Shown here: piece by piece, positions 32,716 through 39,413 of the stretch
How positions within the stretch are numbered: the stretch's first letter is position 1
Layout: each line of letters begins with the position of its first letter
Source: Pseudomonas sp. LS-2
GTDB lineage: Bacteria > Pseudomonadota > Gammaproteobacteria > Pseudomonadales > Pseudomonadaceae
Length of the DNA stretch: 39,413 nucleotides
Reading direction: 5' to 3'
NCBI RefSeq assembly: GCF_003605735.1
Contig: NZ_QXTJ01000044.1
Coordinates: forward strand, 2,744 to 42,156
Position numbers and translations under genes: made by a program
The notes under the pieces: model-generated
What the model saw: only the letters and a program-made list of their open reading frames with translations
Database searches by the model: none
Told to the model about the DNA's origin: nothing

Positions 32716-32748
32716 TGATTGTTCCCACGCCGAGCGCGGGAACGATCA
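32716..32748. repeat. Intercistronic hairpin between iolA and iolD
   Basis: Two 15-base arms, TGATTGTTCCCACGC and GCGCGGGAACGATCA, pair with one G-T wobble and one mismatch around a CGA loop. It resembles the short TTCCCACGC / GCGTGGGAA repeats common in Pseudomonas. It may protect the iolA mRNA end. Confidence 0.7.
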
Positions 32749-32757
32749 AGTCGGAAT

Positions 32758-34257
32758 TTACTTCGCCGTCGGCATGTTGAATTCCGCGCCCTTGGCGATG
32801 CTGTCAGGCCAGCGCTGCATGACGCTTTTGTAGCGACTGTAGAATCGCAGGCCCTCTTCGCCATATGCGTGGTGATCGCCGAACAACGAGCGCTTCCAGC
32901 CCCCGAACGAATGCCAGGCCATCGGCACCGGAATCGGCACGTTGATGCCGACCATGCCCACCTTGATGTTGCGCGCGAACGCCCGGGCAATGCCGCCATC
33001 GCTGGTGAAACAGGACACGCCGTTGCCGAACTCGTGAGCGTTGATCAGCTCAACCGCCGACGCGAAGTCAGGCACATGCACGATGCCCAGCACCGGGCCG
33101 AAAATCTCTTCCTTATAGACAGTCATCTCGGGGGTGACTTCATCGAACAGCGTGGCGCCGACGAAAAAGCCCTTTTCCGCGCCGGGCACCGTAAAGTTTC
33201 GTCCGTCGACGATCAGCCTGGCGCCTTCTTTCACGCCCTGATCGATATAGCCCTCGACCTTGGCCTTGTGCACGGCGGTCACCAGCGGGCCCATGTCGGA
33301 ATCTGTGTTCATGCCGTTGCCAACCTTGAGCGAGTCGATGCGCGGCAGCAGTTTATCAATGAGTTTCTGGCCGACATCCCCCACCACCACGGCAATCGAA
33401 ATCGCCATGCAGCGTTCGCCCGCCGAGCCATACGCGGCGCCAATCAAGGCATCGGCGGCCTGATCCAGATCGGCGTCAGGCATGACGATCATGTGGTTCT
33501 TCGCCCCGCCCAATGCCTGGACGCGCTTGCCATGAGCGGTGCCCTGCTGATGGATGTACTCGGCAATCGGCGTCGAACCGACGAAGGAAATCGCTTCGAT
33601 GCCTTTGTGTTGCAGCAACGCGTCGACAGCCACCTTGTCGCCCTGCACCACGTTGAACACGCCATCCGGCAGGCCGGCCTGTTTCAGCAAACGGGCCATC
33701 AACAGACTGGCGGAAGGGTCACGTTCGGACGGTTTGAGGATGAAGCAGTTGCCGGTGACCAGTGCCATGGGAATCATCCACAGCGGCACCATGACCGGGA
33801 AGTTGAACGGCGTGACGCCGGCGCACACACCCAGCGGCTGGCGCAGGTTCCAGTTGTCGATGCCACCGCCGATGTTGTCGCTGTAGTCGCTTTTGAGCAG
33901 GCTCGGCGCGCCACAGGCGAACTCGACGATTTCGATGCCGCGCACCACCTCGCCCTTGGCGTCGGAAAACACCTTGCCGTGTTCACGGCAGATGATTTGC
34001 GCCAGTTCGTCGTGATGCTGATCGAGCAGCTCCTTGAACTTGAACATCACCCGCGCACGGCGCAGTGACGATTGATCGGCCCATGCCGGGAAGGCAGCCT
34101 GGGCAGCGGCGACGGCTTGATCGACGGTTCGGAGTTCCGCCAGCGCCACACGGGCCTGAACCTCGCCGGTGGCCGGGTTGAACACATCGCTGAAACGCTC
34201 GCTGGCGTCCTGGACCTGGCCGTTGATGTGGTGGCCGATAATCGGGGCGTTGCTCAT
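32758..34257 (-). CDS. iolA: Methylmalonate-/malonate-semialdehyde dehydrogenase (CoA-acylating)
   Basis: A 499-residue aldehyde dehydrogenase (MmsA/IolA family) that converts malonic semialdehyde and CoA to acetyl-CoA and CO2 in the last step of inositol breakdown. Visible motifs: GVCAGVTPFNFPVMVPLWM near residues 140-158, the FVGSTPIAEYI nucleotide-binding turn, LGGAKNHM, the catalytic Cys in GSAGERCMAISIAVVVG and a family-typical C-terminal WKRSLFGDHHAYGEEGLRFY. The start at 34257 has AAGGAG 7 bases upstream. A paralogue for valine catabolism probably exists elsewhere; the inositol role is drawn from the cluster. Confidence 0.95.
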   Translation of the reverse strand: MSNAPIIGHHINGQVQDASERFSDVFNPATGEVQARVALAELRTVDQAVAAAQAAFPAWADQSSLRRARVMFKFKELLDQHHDELAQIICREHGKVFSDAKGEVVRGIEIVEFACGAPSLLKSDYSDNIGGGIDNWNLRQPLGVCAGVTPFNFPVMVPLWMIPMALVTGNCFILKPSERDPSASLLMARLLKQAGLPDGVFNVVQGDKVAVDALLQHKGIEAISFVGSTPIAEYIHQQGTAHGKRVQALGGAKNHMIVMPDADLDQAADALIGAAYGSAGERCMAISIAVVVGDVGQKLIDKLLPRIDSLKVGNGMNTDSDMGPLVTAVHKAKVEGYIDQGVKEGARLIVDGRNFTVPGAEKGFFVGATLFDEVTPEMTVYKEEIFGPVLGIVHVPDFASAVELINAHEFGNGVSCFTSDGGIARAFARNIKVGMVGINVPIPVPMAWHSFGGWKRSLFGDHHAYGEEGLRFYSRYKSVMQRWPDSIAKGAEFNMPTAK

Positions 34258-34288
34258 TACTGGACTCCTTGCGAAATAGTTATGCCGC

Positions 34289-34354
34289 TGTAGCAGCACG
34301 GCTTGCCGGCGGTTCGATTTCAGGTCCGCCACCGCCGCAAGCGGGGCTGCTACT
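34289..34354. repeat. REP palindrome A7
   Basis: Left arm TGTAGCAGCACGGCTTGCCG with GCGGT, right arm CCACCGCCGCAAGCGGGGCT ending GCTAC. The right arm has lost a G and changed bases. It lies in the 121-base gap between iolB and iolA. Confidence 0.8.
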
Positions 34355-34378
34355 GGATCTGCGTATGCGCTGGCGCGT

Positions 34379-35188
34379 CTACAGATCCATCAACCACTGG
34401 TGCTGCGGATCATTGTGGAATTGCCAGGCGCGTTTCGGCCCGGCCATCACGTTCAAATAATAGGATTCGTAGCCGTAAGGCACGCTGACCGGGTGGTAGC
34501 CCTTGGGCACGGTCACCAGATCGTTGTTCTCCACCGCCATGGCCTGATCGATGCTGCGGTCATCGGTATAGACCCGCTGAAACACGAAACCCTGCGGCGG
34601 ATTGACCTGATGGTAATAAGTCTCCTCAAGAAAGCTTTCATGAGGCAGATCGTCCTTGTCGTGCTTGTGCGGCGGATAGCTGGAGGAATGCCCGGACGGG
34701 GTGCGCACTTCCACCACCAGCAACGAATGCGCAGGTTCGGAGTCCGGCAGGATGTCGCAGACGTAACGGGTATTGGCCGCCTTGCCGCGCACGCTGCGTT
34801 TCATCGATTCAGGTTTGATCAGGCGCGCGGGCAAGCCTTTGCCTGTATCGCCAGATGCCGCGCAGACCGCGATCTGCACGGCGCTCAGCGCCACGACCTG
34901 GGCCTGGCTGTTCGGCGGCAGATACACGGCGAACGGCGACTTGTCTTCGAAGACCGATTGCCGATCGCCGATGTTTTCCCAGTTGAACGCGCCTTGCCCC
35001 GGCGCTTCGCCGCTGACGCTGACCCGTCCGCTGAGCAGCACCAGGCACAGTTCCTTGTCACCCGAGTTGACCGGCAAACGTTCGCCGACGGTCAGTCGAT
35101 GCGCTGAAAAACCGACGTATTCCAGCACCCCTTCGCCCAGCGCCACGACATCGCGGCCCTCGGCCTTGCTCTTGACCAGGAGATTCAT
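34379..35188 (-). CDS. iolB: 5-deoxy-glucuronate isomerase
   Basis: A 269-residue cupin-type isomerase (KduI/IolB) converting 5-deoxy-glucuronate to 2-deoxy-5-keto-gluconate. The first cupin is near residues 10-110 and the second near 150-260, with metal-binding histidines in SSYPPHKHDKDD (a classic IolB motif), EETYYHQVN and GYHPVSVPYGYESYYLNVMAG. The ATG at 35188 has GGAG 9 bases upstream; a GTG two codons earlier overlaps the iolE stop. Only two bases separate it from iolE, so the two are translated together. Confidence 0.96.
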   Translation of the reverse strand: MNLLVKSKAEGRDVVALGEGVLEYVGFSAHRLTVGERLPVNSGDKELCLVLLSGRVSVSGEAPGQGAFNWENIGDRQSVFEDKSPFAVYLPPNSQAQVVALSAVQIAVCAASGDTGKGLPARLIKPESMKRSVRGKAANTRYVCDILPDSEPAHSLLVVEVRTPSGHSSSYPPHKHDKDDLPHESFLEETYYHQVNPPQGFVFQRVYTDDRSIDQAMAVENNDLVTVPKGYHPVSVPYGYESYYLNVMAGPKRAWQFHNDPQHQWLMDL

Positions 35189-35190
35189 GT

Positions 35191-36126
35191 TCACACGCTC
35201 CTTTGTGCAGGCTGATCTAAACCCGTGCTGTTCTCTTGGGCAGCTGCCAGCAGGTTGCGCAGCGTTTCATAGCCCTTTTTGGCGTAGACATAACTTGGCG
35301 CAACCGCCGGGTCCTGCTCGGCCTCGACCACCAGCCAGCCCTCATAGCGGGCCTGGATCAACACCTCCAGCAATGCCGCGAAATCGATGTCGCCATCGCC
35401 CGGCACAGTGAACGTGCCATTCACGATGCAGTCCGGAAAGCTCCACAGGTTGTTGCGCGCCAGTTGCACCACCGGCTTGCGCACGTCCTTGAAATGCACG
35501 TGGCACACACGGCCAATATGACTGCGCAGCACTTGCAACGGATCGCCGCCGCCCATGTAGCAATGGCCCGAATCGAACAGCAGACCGACCTCACTTCCCG
35601 TACGGGCCATCAGTTGATCGATGTCCTCGGGGGATTCGACATAGGCGCCCATGTGATGGTGGTAGGCCAGACGCACGCCTTGGGACAGCGTGAAACGCGC
35701 CAGCTCCGTGAGCTTGTCCGCGTATTCCTGCCAGGCGCTGTCGCTGTGAAAACGCGGGCGCTCGACCAGACGAATGCGCTGGCCCTGGATCGAGTCAGCC
35801 ACCTCGCCATACACCAGCACCTTCGCGCCGTTGTGTTTCAACAGTTCGACGTGACCGGCAATGGCCTCGATCTCTTCGGCCACCGAGCGGCTGGCCAGAC
35901 GGCTCGAATACCAGCCCGAAACCAGCGCCAGGTCGTAGGGTTTGAGGACATCAGCGACGCCCTTGGCGTCTTTCGGGAATTTTCCGTTGAGCTCGAAACC
36001 TTCGTAACCGATCTCCTTGCCCTCACTGAGCGCGGTGCTCAGCGGTGTTTCGCCGCCCAGAGCCGGCAGGTCGTCGTTGCTCCAGGAAATCGGGTTGATG
36101 CCAATTCGGATTGCGGAAGCGGGCAT
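35191..36126 (-). CDS. iolE: Inosose dehydratase
   Basis: A 311-residue xylose-isomerase-like TIM barrel that dehydrates scyllo-inosose (2-keto-myo-inositol) to trihydroxycyclohexane-1,2-dione, usually with Mn or Co. Signatures are IRIGINPISWSNDDLPALGG at the N-terminus, LAYHHHMGAYVESPEDIDQLM and VGLLFDSGHCYMGGGDP, which carry the metal ligands. The ATG at 36126 has AAGGTG 5 bases upstream; a more distant ATG at 36168 would add 14 residues. It follows iolC after 53 bases. Confidence 0.96.
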   Translation of the reverse strand: MPASAIRIGINPISWSNDDLPALGGETPLSTALSEGKEIGYEGFELNGKFPKDAKGVADVLKPYDLALVSGWYSSRLASRSVAEEIEAIAGHVELLKHNGAKVLVYGEVADSIQGQRIRLVERPRFHSDSAWQEYADKLTELARFTLSQGVRLAYHHHMGAYVESPEDIDQLMARTGSEVGLLFDSGHCYMGGGDPLQVLRSHIGRVCHVHFKDVRKPVVQLARNNLWSFPDCIVNGTFTVPGDGDIDFAALLEVLIQARYEGWLVVEAEQDPAVAPSYVYAKKGYETLRNLLAAAQENSTGLDQPAQRSV

Positions 36127-36179
36127 GGCTGCACCTTTATTGTTTTTGTCGCTTTGAAATGTGTTCACGGTCCTGAGGT

Positions 36180-38117
36180 TTACGCCCGGGCGTCACGCCA
36201 GGATTCGATCAGAAAACCGAACGTGCTTTGCACCCGACTGATCAATCCGGCATCGTCGATCTCCCCTTCCAGCCACGCTCGGCTCGGTTCGTGAAAGATC
36301 GTACGGCCCACCGCAAAGCCGCGACAGGTGGTGCTTTTGCTGGCTTGACGAAATCCGGCGGCGAGGGTTTCGGCCGGGGCGTTGAGGCCCAGCAGCACCA
36401 CCCCGCGGCAATACGGGTCGCGTTCCTGGATCAGCGCGTCGAGTTTCTCCCAGACATCGGCCGGCTGGGTTTCGATCTTCCACCACGCGGGGTAGATGCC
36501 AAGGTTGTAGAGGCGCTTGAGCGAACGGTAGATCACGTCAGGGTGCTTCGACGGATGCTCCTTCGGCGGGATGACCTCCAGCAGCAGTTCATGGCCGCTG
36601 GCCTGGGAGGCCTGATACAACCCCATCAACTGCGCTTCCTGCTCCAGACGCAGCATCGGTTCGTCATCGGGGTGGTATTGCACCAGGCACTTGATGATCT
36701 GCTCTTTCGGCCAGGCCATCAGGTTGCTGCCGATGGAGCGCCCATGCTCGAAGGCCAGTGGCCGCGAGCCTTGCACTTCCACCGGCCGGGCAATCCACCA
36801 GTTGCGACCGGTGGCCGCATTGAGCGAGTCCTGCCCGAAACGCTGATCGGCGAGCAGACCGACGTCGGCTTCGATGCCACGTTTCTTCAGATCCGCTTCG
36901 ACCCGTTCCACGGCCTGAATGAACAGTTGCTTCAACTGCCCGATGCACGCCAGGTCGCGACCGGCTTTCTGCGCCAGCTCCACCAGTTGCCCACGATGAT
37001 CGAAAGCGAAGATGAACAGTTGCTTCCAGTCCCTGCGCGGCACGCTGACCTGATGCAGACGCTGCAAAACCGCATCCTGATCGGGACGGGTGATCGGCAC
37101 CGGGCTGTTGAACAGGTAGTCGAGTTCGACCAGTGTCGGCATCGCCGGCGCGCACGCGTGACGCGACACCACCAGACCGCCGCAGGCGTTCGCCAACTGA
37201 CAGCAGCGTTCGTCACTTGCGTCGTCCAGCCAGCCCTTGAGAAAGCCCGACATGAAAGCGTCGCCGGCGCCCAGCACATTGAGCACTTCCACACGGACAC
37301 CTGGGTAGATGGCGCCGTCTTCGAGTTTTGCGGGAATCGCGCCATGAATCACCGTGCAGCCTTGAGGGCCTAGTTTGACCACCAGCGTCGCGGCGGTCAG
37401 TTCGCGCACCTTGCGCAGCGCGCTGAGCAAGTCGGTCGAGCCGCCTGCGATGAGGAACTCTTCTTCGGTGCCGACGATCAGGTCGAAACGCGGCAGGATG
37501 CGCTGCACATGCTGGCTGACGTTCTGGTTGGCAACGAAACGGGTCTCGCCGTCGGCTTTGCCGGTCAGGCCCCAGAGCACTGGCCGGTAGTCGATGTCGA
37601 GCACGCGCTTGACGTTGTGCTTCTCGGCATAATCCAGCGCCTGGCCGCTGGCCTTGAACACCTGATCGGTGGAGAAATGGGTACCCGTGATCAATAAAGC
37701 CTTGCTTGAGGCAATCTGCGCTTCGTCGATGTCTTCGGCCTGCAGGGCCATGTCGGCGCAGTTTTCGCGATAGAACACCAACGGAAATGTCTCACGGTCC
37801 TTGATGCCCAGCAGGACCATGGCGGTCAGGCGCTCGGCATCGACCTTGATGCCGCTGACGTCGCAACCTTCGCGGGCCAGCGATTCGACCAGAAACCGCC
37901 CCATGTGGTCATTGCCGACGCGGGTCAGCATGGCCGACTTGACGCCCAGCCGTGCGGTGCCGAAAGCGATATTGGCGGAGGACCCGCCCAGGTATTTGGC
38001 GAAACTGCTGACATCCTCCAGACGCGCCCCGATCTGCTGCGCATAGAGATCGACACCCAGACGTCCGAGACATACCACATCCAACTGACGCCCACTGGCA
38101 AAACGAGTCTGGCCCAT
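36180..38117 (-). CDS. iolC: Bifunctional 5-dehydro-2-deoxygluconokinase / DUF2090 aldolase-like protein
   Basis: A 645-residue fusion. Residues about 12-330 are a PfkB sugar kinase: LGGSSANIAFGTARLG near the start and NVLGAGDAFMSGFLKG, holding the catalytic Asp, near 285. It phosphorylates 2-deoxy-5-keto-gluconate. Residues about 345-640 are a DUF2090 domain (FAFDHRGQLVELA; LFIQAVERVEADLKKRGIEADVGLLADQRFG), thought to be the aldolase that cleaves the phosphorylated product, doing the job of IolJ. No separate aldolase gene is in the cluster. The ATG at 38117 has AGAGGAG 5 bases upstream. It heads the catabolic operon, with a probable IolR operator 112 bases upstream. Confidence 0.96.
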   Translation of the reverse strand: MGQTRFASGRQLDVVCLGRLGVDLYAQQIGARLEDVSSFAKYLGGSSANIAFGTARLGVKSAMLTRVGNDHMGRFLVESLAREGCDVSGIKVDAERLTAMVLLGIKDRETFPLVFYRENCADMALQAEDIDEAQIASSKALLITGTHFSTDQVFKASGQALDYAEKHNVKRVLDIDYRPVLWGLTGKADGETRFVANQNVSQHVQRILPRFDLIVGTEEEFLIAGGSTDLLSALRKVRELTAATLVVKLGPQGCTVIHGAIPAKLEDGAIYPGVRVEVLNVLGAGDAFMSGFLKGWLDDASDERCCQLANACGGLVVSRHACAPAMPTLVELDYLFNSPVPITRPDQDAVLQRLHQVSVPRRDWKQLFIFAFDHRGQLVELAQKAGRDLACIGQLKQLFIQAVERVEADLKKRGIEADVGLLADQRFGQDSLNAATGRNWWIARPVEVQGSRPLAFEHGRSIGSNLMAWPKEQIIKCLVQYHPDDEPMLRLEQEAQLMGLYQASQASGHELLLEVIPPKEHPSKHPDVIYRSLKRLYNLGIYPAWWKIETQPADVWEKLDALIQERDPYCRGVVLLGLNAPAETLAAGFRQASKSTTCRGFAVGRTIFHEPSRAWLEGEIDDAGLISRVQSTFGFLIESWRDARA

Positions 38118-38344
38118 GCTGGCTCCTCTTATTTTTATTAAGCCCTGGCTTGCGAGAAGCCCTGTTCGTGGTTGCAGACTAGAACGCTCCAGAGCAAGGA
38201 GCAATGATTTTTTCTAAATTTTTTTCATGTGGAATATTTTTTCCACTTTGCGCAAATGCTGGCTGTTCGTGCTAAACAGAGGCGATACAAACGTGAAGCG
38301 CTGTAAACTGCGCGCCATAAGAAAAGCTCGAGGAATTCAACCGT
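38118..38344. other. iolR-iolC divergent regulatory region
   Basis: A 227-base gap with an AT-rich core (38205-38250) containing the IolR operator and long T- and A-tracts. It must hold the promoters for iolC (-) and iolR (+). I could not fix the -35/-10 boxes with confidence. Confidence 0.6.
38229..38246. promoter_or_regulatory. Probable IolR operator O1
   Basis: GTGGAATATTTTTTCCAC is a perfect palindrome with 6-base arms and a 6-base spacer. It contains GGAA-N6-TTCC, the site described for the RpiR-type IolR of Sinorhizobium. Its position between iolR and iolC suits repression of the catabolic operon and autoregulation of iolR. Confidence 0.75.
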
Positions 38345-39271
38345 ATGTCCAGCACCGATCAGCCCTCCTTGCCCGATACCGGCGCCGACGCTGCCTCTTC
38401 ACAGCTCAATGCGCCGGAAACCGCCGAGGCACTGCTTAAGCTGATCACCACTGAATACGAAAGCCTGCCTCGTCAGCTCAAGCGCATCGCCAGCTACATG
38501 AGCCAGCAAAGCGACCGGATCATGGTCGACCGCATCAGCGACATTTCCCGGGAATGCGAGGTTCACCCTTCAGCGATCGTGCGTTTTTCCCAGCGCTTCG
38601 GCTTCAGCGGGTTCAGTGAAATGCAGGCGCTGTTTCGCGAGGCCTACACCCACAAAGCCACGCCAGTGCAGAACTACCAGCAGCGCATTCGCAGCATGAT
38701 CGCCAACAAGTCGCAGAAAGCCAGCGGTGGCGATCTGGCCCGCGAATGTGTGAACGCCACGCTCTCGGGGCTTGAACGCCTGGCACTGGAACTGGATGAC
38801 GAAGCCTTCGAAAAAGCCGTGGATCTGGTGGTCAACGCCGACAACATCTACGTCGTGGGCGTGCGTCGCTCCTTCGCCGTCGCCGACTATCTGGTCTACA
38901 ACCTGCAGCACACCAACAAGCGCATCCACCTGATCTCGGGGCTGGGCGGCAGTTACCGTGAGCAGATGCGCAGCGTGCGCGCCAACGATCTGGTGATCGC
39001 GATCAGCTTCACCCCGTACGGCAAGGAAACCCAACACTGCCTGCGCATCGCCCAGCACCATCAGGCCAAGACGCTGATCATCACCGACAGCAACCTTTCG
39101 CCGCTGGCCAAACGTGCCAACTCGGTGTTGCTGGTCAACGAAGGCAGCTCGTTCGCTTTCCGTTCTCTGAGTGCAACGCTGTGCTTGTGTCAGGCGCTGT
39201 TCATTGCCGTGGCGTATCGGCTGGAACTGAAGGTGGACGAGATGTCGGAGCAGGTCGGATTCGAGGATTGA
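38345..39271 (+). CDS. iolR: RpiR-family transcriptional regulator of inositol genes
   Basis: A 308-residue regulator. The N-terminal HTH_6 domain spans about residues 28-105 (LPRQLKRIASYM...RISDISRECEVHPSAIVRFSQRFGFSGFSEMQALFRE), and a SIS sugar-phosphate isomerase-like domain spans about 130-265 (IYVVGVRRSFAVADYLVYNL; ISFTPYGKETQHCLRIA; LIITDSNLSPLAKRAN). GAGGAA lies 9 bases before the ATG. It is divergent from iolC with a perfect palindrome between them. It should act as a repressor released by an inositol-derived sugar phosphate, most plausibly the IolC product. The first 25 residues are low-complexity and probably disordered. Confidence 0.92.
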   Translation: MSSTDQPSLPDTGADAASSQLNAPETAEALLKLITTEYESLPRQLKRIASYMSQQSDRIMVDRISDISRECEVHPSAIVRFSQRFGFSGFSEMQALFREAYTHKATPVQNYQQRIRSMIANKSQKASGGDLARECVNATLSGLERLALELDDEAFEKAVDLVVNADNIYVVGVRRSFAVADYLVYNLQHTNKRIHLISGLGGSYREQMRSVRANDLVIAISFTPYGKETQHCLRIAQHHQAKTLIITDSNLSPLAKRANSVLLVNEGSSFAFRSLSATLCLCQALFIAVAYRLELKVDEMSEQVGFED

Positions 39272-39413
39272 AAATCACCAGGCGCTTGATTCGGCCCAAT
39301 GGGCGTGCGAGCTCGCCGGGCTGGCGCTCCACCTTGTCAGCGATCTGCCGGGAACCGGCAGTAAAGCCTGTCGAAGGCGGTTTGTCTGGAGCGGCGCGGT
39401 GGATGGTTTTACT
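39272..39413. other. Downstream of iolR to the window end
   Basis: No coding region is supported. A hairpin CTGCCGG-GAA-CCGGCAG is at 39345-39361; it lacks a T-run, so a terminator call is doubtful. Confidence 0.4.

Overview
The window is chromosomal DNA of a Pseudomonas, most likely from the fluorescens/syringae side of the genus. This rests on the high GC content, the protein signatures (fused six-gene Mrp antiporter, pdxB and tusA, two-cysteine DksA paralogue, DUF2897, DUF2789 and PA1571-like small proteins), Pseudomonas-type REP palindromes in many intergenic gaps, and an inositol cluster whose IolC is a kinase-aldolase fusion. No species is named because no species-specific marker is present. 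There is no rRNA, tRNA, CRISPR array, insertion sequence or prophage.

Layout, left to right. 1-5.7 kb: a 2-hydroxyacid dehydrogenase (-), a DUF4160/DUF2442 two-gene unit (+), a PAS-GAF-GGDEF diguanylate cyclase (-), a periplasmic GlpQ-type phosphodiesterase (+) and pyrF (-). 6-9.8 kb: an ethanolamine permease behind a convincing sigma-54 promoter, a DUF2897 membrane peptide, a lone periplasmic binding protein (-), a DnaQ-like exonuclease and ppnP. 9.9-14.9 kb: an MsbA-like ABC exporter (-), a PA1571-like small protein, a solitary zeta-toxin-like kinase (+), pdxB and tusA (-). 15.2-21.3 kb: a complete mnhA(B)CDEFG (mrp/sha) Na+/H+ antiporter operon with start/stop overlaps throughout, closed by a cluster of REP palindromes. 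21.6-25 kb: a conserved protein of unknown function with a TTG start, a DUF2789 protein, a DUF2235 lipase-like alpha/beta hydrolase downstream of AT-rich DNA, and a DksA2-type transcription factor with a strong terminator.

25.3-39.3 kb: a myo-inositol catabolic locus. The RpiR-family regulator iolR (+) faces iolC-iolE-iolB-iolA-iolD, an IolW/YdgJ-type dehydrogenase, and an inositol-type ABC importer (binding protein, double ATPase, permease), all leftward. The importer brings inositol in. Oxidation gives inosose; IolE, IolD and IolB convert it to 2-deoxy-5-ketogluconate; the IolC fusion phosphorylates and probably cleaves this; IolA turns malonic semialdehyde into acetyl-CoA. Two matching palindromes (kTGGAA-N6-TTCyAC), one in the iolR-iolC gap and one inside a predicted promoter spacer upstream of the importer genes, are probably IolR operators. 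No classical IolG lies in the window.

I see no clear-cut new multi-gene system. The items most worth following are the solitary zeta kinase, the DUF4160/DUF2442 pair with an AT-hook-like tail, the REP-associated 52-bp duplication at the end of the ABC exporter gene, the IolR operator pair, and the inositol cluster without a typical IolG.
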